A stretch of 32,447 bases of DNA, from assembly GCA_947491945.1 (NCBI GenBank), contig CANLLN010000037.1:1-32447 (forward strand). Direction: 5' to 3'. This stretch comes from an uncultured Carboxylicivirga sp. GTDB lineage: Bacteria; Bacteroidota; Bacteroidia; Bacteroidales; Marinilabiliaceae. The notes under the pieces were generated by a model. It saw nothing but the letters and a program-made list of their open reading frames with translations. It made no database searches and was not told where the DNA came from. The position numbers and the translations under genes are program-made. This document shows positions 1 to 8,014 of this stretch, in pieces (the first letter of the stretch is position 1; each line of letters opens with the position of its first letter).

Positions 1-23
1 TCTTTTATTTTGGCGGTATCCAT
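1..23 (-). CDS. 5' end of a truncated minus-strand gene
   Basis: Only about seven codons are inside the window, beginning ATG at 23 and reading M-D-T-A-K-I-K. The call rests on position: a good promoter-like pair (44-76) points at this ATG and leaves a leader of about 15 nt. An alternative in-frame reading from other ATGs at 28-36 soon meets a stop or a different frame. Too short for any product to be named. Confidence 0.3.
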
Positions 24-43
24 GGCATTTTCTCATTAAGTTA

Positions 44-76
44 CAAAATTAAAACGCTATTGTAAACTACAGCCAA
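44..76 (-). promoter_or_regulatory. Bacteroidota-type promoter for the gene at the left edge
   Basis: Minus strand shows TTGG (73-76), a 21-nt spacer, then a perfect -7 box TAATTTTG (44-51). This fits the TTTG-N19-21-TAnnTTTG pattern known for the Bacteroidota primary sigma factor. Start of transcription would fall near position 38, just before the ATG at 23. Confidence 0.42.
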
Positions 77-126
77 TAATTATAGAAAGTTTGCTCCCTA
101 CATGAAATAAATTAAGAAAGTACTGA

Positions 127-390
127 TTATAGATGCTTCCAGGTTGTGAGCCCCTCCAGGTCGGCTAATATTTCAATGGCCTCGGAACGGTTGTTACCAC
201 ACACGATTTTTTCGGCTCTGAAGCCGGCACACACGGCAGGACGCTCCGGCGAATTAAAAATATCGCAACGATAATCGGATGTAAGGTGTGGACAAGGTAC
301 CCCACCCACCTTGCCACCCGGTGCTTTCGGTAGTTTTGATGATATGCTTGGCACGATACAACAAGCTCCACAATTTTCTCGACACTCCAT
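127..390 (-). CDS. YkgJ-type cysteine cluster protein (zinc/iron-binding)
   Basis: An 87-aa protein of the YkgJ / UPF0153 cysteine-cluster family, thought to bind a metal ion or small Fe-S centre; no reaction is established. The sequence shows the family pattern: C-x3-C-x2-CC at the N-terminus (CRENCGACC), then CPHL, then YRCDIF and a final RPxVCxGF block, eight cysteines in all. I start it at the ATG at 390, directly before the first cysteine block; a longer reading to 498 would add a basic unrelated stretch and run through the promoter space of sfsA. A perfect -7 box TATTTTTG lies at 414-421 on this strand, supporting the short form. It is divergent from sfsA. Confidence 0.8.
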   Translation of the reverse strand: MECRENCGACCIVPSISSKLPKAPGGKVGGVPCPHLTSDYRCDIFNSPERPAVCAGFRAEKIVCGNNRSEAIEILADLEGLTTWKHL

Positions 391-466
391 CCTTTCGCAT
401 TTTTTATGGATTGCAAAAATAAAGCTTACTTTGTTTTTCCTTGTGTGATGAATAAATTTTTTGGAT

Positions 467-1165
467 ATGAAATTTGATACTCCTTTAGTACATGGCACCC
501 TGATCAGACGCTACAAGCGATTTTTAAGCGATATCCAACTCGATGATGGCACCGTTGTGCTTGCCCATTGCACCAACAGTGGGTCCATGAAGACCTGTCT
601 TGAAGAAGGTGCCGAGGTATATTTATCGCCCGCCAAAGATCCAAAACGCAAGACCCCTTACACCTGGGAGATGATTAAGCTAAACGGAAAATGGGTGGGC
701 ATCAACACGTCGCACCCCAACCGCATTGCCTTTGAAGCCGTGAAAAATGGTGAGATACCGCAGCTGAAGGGTTACGATCATGTTCAGCGCGAAGTAAAAA
801 CGGGCAACAGCCGCATCGACATTATGGCGCAAAAAACCGATGAGACCTGTTTCATCGAGGTGAAGAACGTAACCATGAAAGACGGTGCCTATGCCCGCTT
901 TCCCGATGCCGTTACCACACGGGGTAAAAAACACCTTAACGAACTGATAACGCTGAAGAAAGAAGGCATACGGGCAGTAATGCTGTATATTATACAACGC
1001 AGCGATGTGGAGATTTTTGCACCGGCACCTAGCATCGACCCCGCTTATGCTGAAGCTTTGTCTGAAGCCTATAAAGCAGGTGTCGAAATCATTCCAATTC
1101 GGGTAAAAGTAAGTCCACAAGCCATCGTCATTGACAAAATATTGCCCTTTGAGCTGGGCAGATAG
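467..1165 (+). CDS. sfsA: SfsA, sugar fermentation stimulation protein homologue
   Basis: A 232-aa protein matching SfsA along its length (E. coli SfsA is 234 aa). Visible family blocks are PLVHGTLIRRYKRFLSDI at the N-terminus, an OB-like part, then a nuclease-like C-terminal half with SRIDIM, CFIEVKNVTM and FPDAVTTRGKKHLNEL. SfsA was described in E. coli as affecting maltose metabolism and binding DNA; the D/E-x-K arrangement in the second half resembles PD-(D/E)xK nucleases, but its chemistry is not settled. I choose the ATG at 467; a TTG two codons upstream is possible, but family members begin right at this Met. Divergent from the cysteine-cluster gene; a near-consensus -7 box (TTACTTTG, 426-433) precedes it. 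Confidence 0.95.
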   Translation: MKFDTPLVHGTLIRRYKRFLSDIQLDDGTVVLAHCTNSGSMKTCLEEGAEVYLSPAKDPKRKTPYTWEMIKLNGKWVGINTSHPNRIAFEAVKNGEIPQLKGYDHVQREVKTGNSRIDIMAQKTDETCFIEVKNVTMKDGAYARFPDAVTTRGKKHLNELITLKKEGIRAVMLYIIQRSDVEIFAPAPSIDPAYAEALSEAYKAGVEIIPIRVKVSPQAIVIDKILPFELGR

Positions 1166-1203
1166 CTCGTAAGCATTACGAAAATAACTATCTAAAACTA
1201 TTA

Positions 1204-1228
1204 ATTAGCCGTGAAATATACGGCTGAT
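1204..1228 (+). terminator. possible weak terminator after sfsA
   Basis: A 9-bp stem with one G-U pair (arms 1204-1212 and 1220-1228, 7-nt loop) about 40 nt after the sfsA stop. There is no clear U-tract, so it may only mark a 3' end. Confidence 0.3.
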
Positions 1229-1331
1229 CCATAATCATTCTAAATTAACACATTACATGGGGGATTATTCGTTTTGTATTTAATAATATTACTATTTTTA
1301 ATACGGTAACTAAAAACTAAATCTACCCCCA

Positions 1332-3212
1332 ATGAAAAAATTACTTCTTCCGTTGCTAATCATAATAGCATCGGCGCATCTTTTTGCACAAAAAGCACCC
1401 ATTAAATTTGGAAAGGTAAGTATCGAAGACCTTAAGATGACCGTCTACGAACCCGACACTTCGGCTGCAGCGGTTGTGTTATGCAAGTATGGTCAGTTTA
1501 TTGCCAAAGATTTTAAATTTCACCGCATTGAACGGATAAAAGTTTTAAAAAAAGCGGGTACAAGCTATGCCGAGTTTGTACTGCCGGGCAGAGAAGACGA
1601 TAGCTTCAGAGGGCGTACCTATAATTTGGTAGATGGCGAAATAGAGGTTGATAAGCTAAAACGCGAATCCATATTTAGAGAACGTGTAACAGAAAGTATT
1701 TTCCGATACAGAGTTGCACTGCCCAATGTAAAGGTAGGTAGTGTGTTCGAACTTGAGTTTACATCGTTTGGATTACCAACAGAATGGACCTTCCAGCGCT
1801 CAATTCCCGTGAAATGGTGCGAACTAAGATTAGAAGAATCTCAATACATAAACTACCGCAAAAGAATGACTGGCTATGAGCCACTTGCCATTACTGACAA
1901 AAATCGATTTGTGGCCAAAGATATGCCCGCCTTTAAATCGGAAGCCTACATGAGTTCCAGAGACAATTACATTACTAAGTTTGAGTTTGACTTGCTGAAC
2001 ATTAGCTATCCGGGCTATTACAAATCCTTCACCACCTCGTGGGAAGCAGTAAACGACCGGCTGATGGATCACGATTACTTTGGCGGAACACTGAGAAACG
2101 GTGCGGGATACATCAATGATATTGCCGAACAAATTGAAACTAAAAGCCTGGCCCCAATCGAACGGGCAAAAGCAGCTTTTGAAGCCATTAAAACAGTAAA
2201 GTGGAATGAGGAAAGTTGGATTTTCACTACGTCCAATTCCCTCAATAAACCTTTTAAGGAAAAAGTAGGAAACAGTACCGATATTAACTTTATGTTATTG
2301 CACCTACTCAAAAAGTTAGATATTGATGCTAATCCGGTTGTAATAAGCACTCGCAGTAATGGATTATTAAACCCATTTTATCCCAGCTACGAAAAGCTTG
2401 ATTATACTATGGTTTGTGCCACAATAGATGGTAAAGATTATTTATTGGATGCCACCGAAAAAGAGCTCATTTTTGGCATGCTGCCCGTACGATGTCTTAA
2501 CCAACAAGGACGCGTGGTTACCAAAGAAAAAGGAAAATGGGTGGAGATTAAGCCTATTTATAGCGATAAAGAAACGACCATGTTTAACCTTGAACTGGAT
2601 GAAAGCCTTCTTTTAAAAGGTGAAATAACCTACAAGCGAGATGGTTATGCCAGTTATGGCTTTAGAAAAGACTACAAGGAATTTGCAGGAGATGAGGAGT
2701 ACCTTACTTCTCTGGAATCAAAACACAGTGGCCTTATCATTAAAAATTTCTCCATAAACAACTTAGACAATATCAGCCAACCCATTCAGGACGTCTATGA
2801 GGTTCAGCTTAAAAACTCGGTTGAACGCATCAACGACATGGTGCTGATCAATCCATTTTTAATCGAAAAAATTGGCAAAAATCCATTTAAGCTCGAAGAA
2901 CGAAAGTATCCGGTTGATTTCGCATACTGCCGAAATAAATACCTTATTTCTAATATTGCAATACCTGATGGTTACACCATTGCTGAAATACCGGAGCCCA
3001 TCAAAATCGTAACGCCCGATAAATCATTGTATGTACTCATCCAGTATCAGGCCACACAGAATAAGTTGATGACCATTTATAAATTCAACATTAACAAAAC
3101 CATGTTTTTGCCCGAAGAGTACGAATACTTAAAAGCAATGTATGAGCAGATTATAAAAAAACATGCCGAACCCATCATCCTAAAACCAATCAACGATGCA
3201 GCCAGTTTATAA
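1332..3212 (+). CDS. exported DUF3857 / transglutaminase-fold protein, catalytic residues lost
   Basis: A 626-aa protein with a signal peptide (residues 1-19, ending LFA-Q), so it should act in the periplasm. The N-terminal part (about 50-240) fits DUF3857 and the middle (about 265-375) a transglutaminase-like fold. Compared with the downstream paralogue, the expected catalytic Cys is Ser315 (GNSTDIN), the expected His is Tyr358 (LDYTM), while the acidic residue Asp373 (LLDAT) remains. It therefore looks like a pseudo-enzyme; this variant is recurrent in Bacteroidota, to my memory. It overlaps the next gene by 17 nt, so the two are made together and may pair or share a substrate. No substrate is known. 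The start is the first ATG, directly followed by the KKLLLPLL signal sequence. Confidence 0.85.
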   Translation: MKKLLLPLLIIIASAHLFAQKAPIKFGKVSIEDLKMTVYEPDTSAAAVVLCKYGQFIAKDFKFHRIERIKVLKKAGTSYAEFVLPGREDDSFRGRTYNLVDGEIEVDKLKRESIFRERVTESIFRYRVALPNVKVGSVFELEFTSFGLPTEWTFQRSIPVKWCELRLEESQYINYRKRMTGYEPLAITDKNRFVAKDMPAFKSEAYMSSRDNYITKFEFDLLNISYPGYYKSFTTSWEAVNDRLMDHDYFGGTLRNGAGYINDIAEQIETKSLAPIERAKAAFEAIKTVKWNEESWIFTTSNSLNKPFKEKVGNSTDINFMLLHLLKKLDIDANPVVISTRSNGLLNPFYPSYEKLDYTMVCATIDGKDYLLDATEKELIFGMLPVRCLNQQGRVVTKEKGKWVEIKPIYSDKETTMFNLELDESLLLKGEITYKRDGYASYGFRKDYKEFAGDEEYLTSLESKHSGLIIKNFSINNLDNISQPIQDVYEVQLKNSVERINDMVLINPFLIEKIGKNPFKLEERKYPVDFAYCRNKYLISNIAIPDGYTIAEIPEPIKIVTPDKSLYVLIQYQATQNKLMTIYKFNINKTMFLPEEYEYLKAMYEQIIKKHAEPIILKPINDAASL

Positions 3213-5115
3213 AAAAATCGTACTCATAGCCTGCGCCTTTGTACTTTTACCATTAATAACGCTGGCAAAAGATGCTCCGCACTATGCTATTGATAACATC
3301 CCCCAGGAGTTACTGCGCAATGCCAATGCTGTAGTTCGCACCAATGACGTGGTTTTCGAATTGATTTCAGAAAATAAAGGCAAGAAGGAAACCAAGTATG
3401 CCGTGACAATTCTAAAAGAAGGTGCCATTGACTTATCCATCCTTAAGCTTAACTACGATAAACTATTTAACATTGACAGAATAGATGGAGCAATATACGA
3501 TAGTAAGGGAAAAAGGGTTAAGAAAATTAAGAACGAGGATATAAAAGATTACAGTGCCATAAGTGGCAGCACCCTGTTTACCGATGGAAGAGTTAAACAT
3601 ATCGATCCTGAATATTACAGTTATCCGTTTACCATAGAATACACATACAGCGAATCCTACAATACCTTGTTCTTTCTTCCAAGGTGGGTGGGCTTTGAAG
3701 GTTATAATGTCTCCATCGAACACTCCGAATTTACAGCTATTGTTCCATCTACTTACAAACTTCGCTACTTGGAAAAGAATATCGCACCTGTTCAAGCGGC
3801 CATGCAAGAGGATAAGATGGTGTACAATTGGTTTGTTAATAATATTGAAGCCATCAACTACGAACCACTCTCGCCCAATTACAGAAAAATATACCCAACC
3901 GTTTTTCTTGCCGCATCCGACTTTGAGTTAGATGGCATTAAAGGAAATATGGAGTCGTGGAACAATCTTGGGGCTTTTATGGGACGGCTTCTTGAAGGAC
4001 GTGATGGACTTCCTGAAGAAACAATAGAAGAGATAAAATCACTCGTTAATAATGCCGAAAGCAAAGAGGATAAAATCAAAAAAGTATATCGATACGCTCA
4101 AAAAAAGAATCGCTACATAAGCATTCAGGAAGGCGTTGGCGGATGGCAACCTTTCCCGGCTGAAACAGTTGACCGACTCTCTTACGGAGATTGCAAGGCC
4201 TTATCGAACTATACAATGGCGCTGCTAAAAGCTGCCGGCATCGAGTCGTATTATGCAAGAATATATGCAGGTAACAGCCTGCACTCGGCACCGCTTGACT
4301 TTTCAATGAATGATTTTAACCACGTTATTTTATGCGTTCCCTGCGATAAAGATACCATCTGGCTGGAATGCACAAGTGCACAATCACCTGCCGGCTACAT
4401 GGGTGATTTTACAGATGACAGGTATGCCTTAATCGTGAAAGATAATGGCGGTGAATTTGTAAAAACCCCGGCCTATACGGTGGAAGAAAACCGGCAAACA
4501 ACAACCGGTACAGTAAAGATAGCTGATAACAACTCCATTCATGTGGAAGCGGAACTTGTATATACCGGCGCTAGGTATGGCGATCAGTCGTATCTGCTTC
4601 ATCGCGATGAAACAGACCGGCGCAAAAAAATTATAAATGGTATTAGCATTCCTAACTTTCAACTAAACAATTACCAGCTTGAGGACAAGACCAGCCCCCA
4701 ACCCTCGTTTACAAAAAAAGTGCAACTCGAGGCGAGCAACTATTGCTCATCAATGGGTAATCGGAAGCTTCTTAAATTGAATATCTTCAATGCTTTCAAT
4801 TCTGTACCACGCTATGCCCGCAGCCGCAACAACCCTGTATATGTGCAGCGAAACTACAGCGAGTGCGACACCATTACCTTTGAAGTGCCGACTAACTTAG
4901 GCGTAGAAGCGCTTCCTAAAGAAACGGTGCTGAATACGAAATATGGCAAGTACCAATCGCATGCCGTATTGGATCAAGGACAGATAACCTATTACCGCTA
5001 TTTTGAGATCAACAAAGGCACCTATCCCAAGGAAGAGTTTAATGATTTCAGAGAATTTCTGGAGAAAGTATCCATGGCGGACAACGCCAAAACAGTATTA
5101 ATATCTGAGACCTAG
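3196..5115 (+). CDS. exported DUF3857 / transglutaminase-like protein with intact Cys-His
   Basis: A 639-aa exported protein (signal peptide about 1-24). It has the same layout as its upstream neighbour: DUF3857 (about 45-230), a transglutaminase core (about 290-395) and a beta-rich C-terminal part. The core keeps Cys333 in YGDCKALSNY and His376 in NDFNHVIL; the third position is Glu391 (WLECT) where many enzymes have Asp. This supports a cysteine peptidase or transglutaminase-like activity on a periplasmic or surface protein or peptide, but the substrate cannot be read from sequence. The start at 3196 lies inside the end of the previous gene (17-nt overlap), implying translational coupling. 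A GC-rich hairpin follows at 5161. Confidence 0.85.
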   Translation: MQPVYKKIVLIACAFVLLPLITLAKDAPHYAIDNIPQELLRNANAVVRTNDVVFELISENKGKKETKYAVTILKEGAIDLSILKLNYDKLFNIDRIDGAIYDSKGKRVKKIKNEDIKDYSAISGSTLFTDGRVKHIDPEYYSYPFTIEYTYSESYNTLFFLPRWVGFEGYNVSIEHSEFTAIVPSTYKLRYLEKNIAPVQAAMQEDKMVYNWFVNNIEAINYEPLSPNYRKIYPTVFLAASDFELDGIKGNMESWNNLGAFMGRLLEGRDGLPEETIEEIKSLVNNAESKEDKIKKVYRYAQKKNRYISIQEGVGGWQPFPAETVDRLSYGDCKALSNYTMALLKAAGIESYYARIYAGNSLHSAPLDFSMNDFNHVILCVPCDKDTIWLECTSAQSPAGYMGDFTDDRYALIVKDNGGEFVKTPAYTVEENRQTTTGTVKIADNNSIHVEAELVYTGARYGDQSYLLHRDETDRRKKIINGISIPNFQLNNYQLEDKTSPQPSFTKKVQLEASNYCSSMGNRKLLKLNIFNAFNSVPRYARSRNNPVYVQRNYSECDTITFEVPTNLGVEALPKETVLNTKYGKYQSHAVLDQGQITYYRYFEINKGTYPKEEFNDFREFLEKVSMADNAKTVLISET

Positions 5116-5160
5116 CAACCATGATGATTTAGAGTATGAAACGCCAATTAAGATGCCCAT

Positions 5161-5181
5161 CCCACCGCCTCCGGCGGTGGG
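5161..5181. terminator. GC-rich palindrome between convergent genes (bidirectional terminator or REP-like)
   Basis: A perfect 9-bp G+C stem (arms 5161-5169 and 5173-5181) with a 3-nt loop sits in the 74-nt gap between two convergent genes. It lacks a long U-tract on either side. It could stop transcription in both directions or be a copy of a dispersed palindromic repeat. Confidence 0.45.
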
Positions 5182-5189
5182 TGATATAA

Positions 5190-5657
5190 TTACTCCCTTA
5201 CCCTGATGTATTTTTCTATCAACAACAAATTTTCATCGCCTAAACCCAGTTCTTCCAACTCTTCAACACCTTGCTGAATAAGGGTATCTCCCCGCAATTC
5301 CAGGTTAAAATGAAACGAATGCGTCTCCCACTCACGAGCCGTACAGAAATCAAGATGCTCAGTATACTTATTGCCTTCAAATGTAACGGTTCCGCCACCC
5401 GACATATAAGCCACATTGCTACTGTCCTTTCCCTGGTACAAGTCGTGTAAAAAGAAGGCAAAGTGAGTGGGCGTAATTATCTTAATCATCTCCTGGCCAT
5501 CCACCATATTTGATTTCACCGAATCCTTCCCGTAATAATCCGAAGATATCAACTGCCAGGTTCCAATGTATTCCTCCGGAAAGTCAGACTTATTTGACTT
5601 TTCACAGTTGCAGGCATAAAAAAGTCCTGCTGCAAGGACTAAACAAATCATTCTCAT
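5190..5657 (-). CDS. small lipoprotein, lipocalin-like
   Basis: A 155-aa protein starting MRMICLVLAAGLFYAC, a short signal sequence ending in a cysteine at about residue 16, so probably a lipoprotein, although the lipobox (F-Y-A-C) is not canonical. After that come YIGTWQLIS and alternating beta-strand-like segments (HFAFFL, GGGTVTFEGNKYTEHL, HSFHFNLELRGDTLIQQG) ending LLLIEKYIRV. That pattern, GTW motif plus a small barrel, is typical of lipocalin-like or DUF4488-like lipoproteins of Bacteroidota. Function unknown. I reject the longer reading to 5759 because its extra residues are not signal-like and overlap the neighbouring repressor gene. Confidence 0.68.
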   Translation of the reverse strand: MRMICLVLAAGLFYACNCEKSNKSDFPEEYIGTWQLISSDYYGKDSVKSNMVDGQEMIKIITPTHFAFFLHDLYQGKDSSNVAYMSGGGTVTFEGNKYTEHLDFCTAREWETHSFHFNLELRGDTLIQQGVEELEELGLGDENLLLIEKYIRVRE

Positions 5658-5742
5658 AATTGTGTGTTTTAAGGTTCGAGGATAAAGATAATGAAGCTTT
5701 TGAAAAATCAACAAAAGCATAGACATTAATAGCATAGTGAAC

Positions 5743-6456
5743 TCACTGCCCAATCTCAAAACCGTTATAGGTTTCGAAGCGCCATATCTCCATAATATTT
5801 TTCACCGCCAACTCATAGGGTTTATACAGGCGATTGGTAGATACCAGCAAGAGGCTTTCATTCTTCTCAAGCTGATTGTACACTACCTTAAACACGATGC
5901 CCTCATCACGGGTTACAATCACACAAGGGGTACCATCTTTAATATTGTGCCAATTTTGAATGTACGAACCCGTTACCCAGGCACCCTCAGGAATGGGCAA
6001 CATCGAATCGCCGCGTATCTGAAAGGTGCGATAGGTCCTATCGCGGGGTAAAAAGGGCAATGAAAACTTAGGCAGCGAAGCAATAAAATCCGTATCGCCA
6101 TAGTCACTCGTGTAACCGGCCTGCGCTTCCACCGGCACCATCTCTATATTTTCCTTTCCCTCCTTATCTACCGATACGGTTAGCAGGCGCAGCTTCTGCC
6201 CCGTTACATCAATATCAAAGCCATCCTCAATTTGCGACAGCTGAAAGGACGACAAGGCTTCCAGCCTGTAACGCACGAGAGCATCGATGGATACCTTAAA
6301 ATAATCGGCAAACTTAATCAACGTTTTAAAAGGTGGCTGCACACTTTTTTCATAACCAGCCAAGGTGGTGCGCGTCAAACCTAAAAAAGAAGCCAGGTCA
6401 CTCTGTGACAAGCCCTTTCGCTTTCGTAAAAACTTAATATTCTCTGCAAAATACAT
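5743..6456 (-). CDS. LexA-like self-cleaving repressor (XRE HTH + S24 peptidase)
   Basis: A 237-aa regulator. Residues 5-61 form an XRE/Cro-type helix-turn-helix (LSQSDLASFLGLTRTTLAGYE). The C-terminal half is an S24 peptidase: Ala113-Gly114 in EAQAGY as the likely self-cleavage bond, Ser151 in RGDSMLP as nucleophile and Lys190 in GIVFKVV as general base, with spacing close to LexA (A84-G85, S119, K156). By family knowledge, RecA filaments formed after DNA damage trigger cleavage and release of the operator. It is divergent from dinB and dnaE2, and two 17-bp dyads lie before dinB, so it is very likely their local SOS switch. Not classical LexA: the DNA-binding domain is Cro/cI-like, not winged. 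Confidence 0.9.
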   Translation of the reverse strand: MYFAENIKFLRKRKGLSQSDLASFLGLTRTTLAGYEKSVQPPFKTLIKFADYFKVSIDALVRYRLEALSSFQLSQIEDGFDIDVTGQKLRLLTVSVDKEGKENIEMVPVEAQAGYTSDYGDTDFIASLPKFSLPFLPRDRTYRTFQIRGDSMLPIPEGAWVTGSYIQNWHNIKDGTPCVIVTRDEGIVFKVVYNQLEKNESLLLVSTNRLYKPYELAVKNIMEIWRFETYNGFEIGQ

Positions 6457-6488
6457 GATTCTATTTATTAGGGTTTAGGTATTAGGAA

Positions 6489-6610
6489 TTAGTTCTTAGG
6501 TATTAGGTATTAGCTAACAGCTAAGAACTAACAGCTAAGAACTAATAGCTAAGAACTAACAGCAAACAGCAAACAGCTAAGAACTAACAGCTACCAACTA
6601 ACAGCTAATT
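6489..6610. repeat. 14-bp tandem array with inverted copy
   Basis: CTAAGAACTAA occurs at 6521, 6535, 6549 and 6577, giving a 14-bp period with one degenerate unit between the last two. Its exact reverse complement, TTAGTTCTTAG, is at 6489-6499, next to TTAGG-like units. The array can fold into several alternative hairpins. If the repressor promoter at 6647-6676 is real, the array lies in the repressor's mRNA leader. Too short and irregular for CRISPR. Confidence 0.75.
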
Positions 6611-6646
6611 TTTCCTCCTCTACCCCAGCATCTTCTGCCTTTGGTT

Positions 6647-6676
6647 CAAAAATAGTCTGTCATTTCTCTTCCCAAA
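6647..6676 (-). promoter_or_regulatory. candidate promoter for the LexA-like repressor
   Basis: Minus strand reads TTTG (6673-6676), an 18-nt spacer, then a perfect -7 box TATTTTTG (6647-6654). Spacing is one short of the usual 19-21. It would give a leader of about 185 nt covering the 14-bp array. Confidence 0.35.
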
Positions 6677-6687
6677 GATAGCAAAAG

Positions 6688-6704
6688 TGACTATATTATT
6701 ATCA
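6688..6704. promoter_or_regulatory. operator candidate 1 (17-bp dyad)
   Basis: TGACTATATTATTATCA has 6 of 8 complementary pairs around a central T. It shares TGAC and the ATATTAT core with the second dyad, 23 bp away centre to centre, about two helix turns. It contains a TATATTAT stretch that could be the dinB -7 region, so a bound repressor would block dinB. The binding protein is inferred to be the S24 repressor. Confidence 0.5.
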
Positions 6705-6710
6705 GGAAAA

Positions 6711-6727
6711 TGACGATATTATCGACA
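6711..6727. promoter_or_regulatory. operator candidate 2 (17-bp dyad)
   Basis: TGACGATATTATCGACA has 7 of 8 complementary pairs, with a perfect inner CGATA-T-TATCG. It ends two bases before the dinB ATG, so it lies in the transcribed leader or start region, a roadblock position. Confidence 0.55.
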
Positions 6728-6729
6728 AA

Positions 6730-7971
6730 ATGAATAAATCAATATTACATCTGGACTTGGATACTTTCTTCGTATCGTGCGAACGCCTAATTAACAAAGA
6801 GTTGATTGGCGTACCCGTATTAATAGGCGGCACCTCAGACCGTGGTGTGGTGGCGGCCTGCAGCTACGAAGCACGCAGCTACGGCATCCATTCGGCCATG
6901 CCCATGCGTATGGCGCGTCAGCTGTGCCCACATGCCAAAGTGATACGCGGCAATAGCCAGGCCTACAGCGAATTTTCGAACCAGATAACCGAAATCATAC
7001 GCGCACGATCGCCCTTGTTTGAAAAATCATCCATCGATGAGTTTTATATTGATGTTACCGGCATGGATCGCTACATAAAAACCACCTACCTGTGGGCCAA
7101 GGAACTGCGCGAAGAGATTATGCGCGACACCTGCCTACCCATCTCCTTTGGCTTATCCACCAGTAAAACCGTAGCCAAGGTAGGTACCGGCGAGGCCAAG
7201 CCCAACAATCACATTCAAATAGAGAAAGGTTACGAGAAGCCTTTCCTGGCACCACTGTCGATTAAAAAAATACCCATGGTGGGCAATAAAACCTACCACC
7301 TGTTACGGCGCATGGGCATTGAAAAGATACGCACAGTACAAGAGATGCCGGCCGAACTAATGGAACGTGTACTGGGCAAAAACGGAATTACTATCTGGAA
7401 AAAGGCACAGGGCATTGACCATACGCCGGTGGTGGCCTGGAGCGAGCGCAAATCCATTTCCACCGAACGCACCTTTGAGCAAGATACCACCGATGTATAC
7501 ACCCTGAAAAGCATACTGGTGGGCATGGCCGAGAGCCTGGCCTATCAGCTACGCAACAGCAATAAGCTTACCTCCTGCGTATCGGTAAAAGTGCGTTATG
7601 CCGATTTTCAGACGCACACACGGCAAAAGCGCATCCCTTACACCTCACTGGATCACACCCTAATTGAAACGGTGAAAGATTTATTTGAAAAGGTATATGA
7701 CCGGCGTGTATTGGTGCGACTCATTGGCGTGCGCTTCAGCAACTTGGTAGGCGGCAGTTACCAAATCCGCCTTTTTGAAGATTCCTTTAAGATGATTAAA
7801 CTCTATCAGGCCATGGATCAGCTGCGCGGACGCTATGGCGAAGATGCCATAAAACGCGCCCAGGGCATGCGCGCCCGCCACCTGAAGCAGATGAATCCCT
7901 TTAACGGTCAAATCGATGGAGAGATCATCAGTCCGAAACCGAAACTAGTGCACGGTACTTCTAAGCTCTAG
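6730..7971 (+). CDS. dinB: Y-family DNA polymerase (DinB / Pol IV type)
   Basis: A 413-aa translesion polymerase that copies past damaged bases. The Y-family active site is complete: Asp9 in HLDLDTFF, and Asp103-Glu104 in SSIDEFYID. Phe14 is the likely steric gate against ribonucleotides. A little-finger domain spans about 245-355, and QIRLF (345-349) matches a beta-clamp-binding motif. The tail after it (YQAMDQLRGRYGEDAIKRAQ) resembles UmuC/ImuB-like ends more than E. coli DinB, which is 351 aa. The ATG at 6730 follows directly on two operator-like dyads, and dnaE2 follows 43 nt after the stop, so the two polymerases should be induced together. A truly ImuB-like inactive polymerase is excluded by the intact acidic residues. 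Confidence 0.95.
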   Translation: MNKSILHLDLDTFFVSCERLINKELIGVPVLIGGTSDRGVVAACSYEARSYGIHSAMPMRMARQLCPHAKVIRGNSQAYSEFSNQITEIIRARSPLFEKSSIDEFYIDVTGMDRYIKTTYLWAKELREEIMRDTCLPISFGLSTSKTVAKVGTGEAKPNNHIQIEKGYEKPFLAPLSIKKIPMVGNKTYHLLRRMGIEKIRTVQEMPAELMERVLGKNGITIWKKAQGIDHTPVVAWSERKSISTERTFEQDTTDVYTLKSILVGMAESLAYQLRNSNKLTSCVSVKVRYADFQTHTRQKRIPYTSLDHTLIETVKDLFEKVYDRRVLVRLIGVRFSNLVGGSYQIRLFEDSFKMIKLYQAMDQLRGRYGEDAIKRAQGMRARHLKQMNPFNGQIDGEIISPKPKLVHGTSKL

Positions 7972-8014
7972 CCCCTAACACCGGGCCCAACTATTGACTA
8001 CACAACTAAAACAC

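Noticed and set aside
6489-6610. CRISPR array
   Set aside because: The period is 14 bp without unique spacers, and no cas genes are near.
7994-8014. TTG start of dnaE2
   Set aside because: It would add seven residues before the conserved MLTNCHSYYS start; the ATG at 8015 is better.
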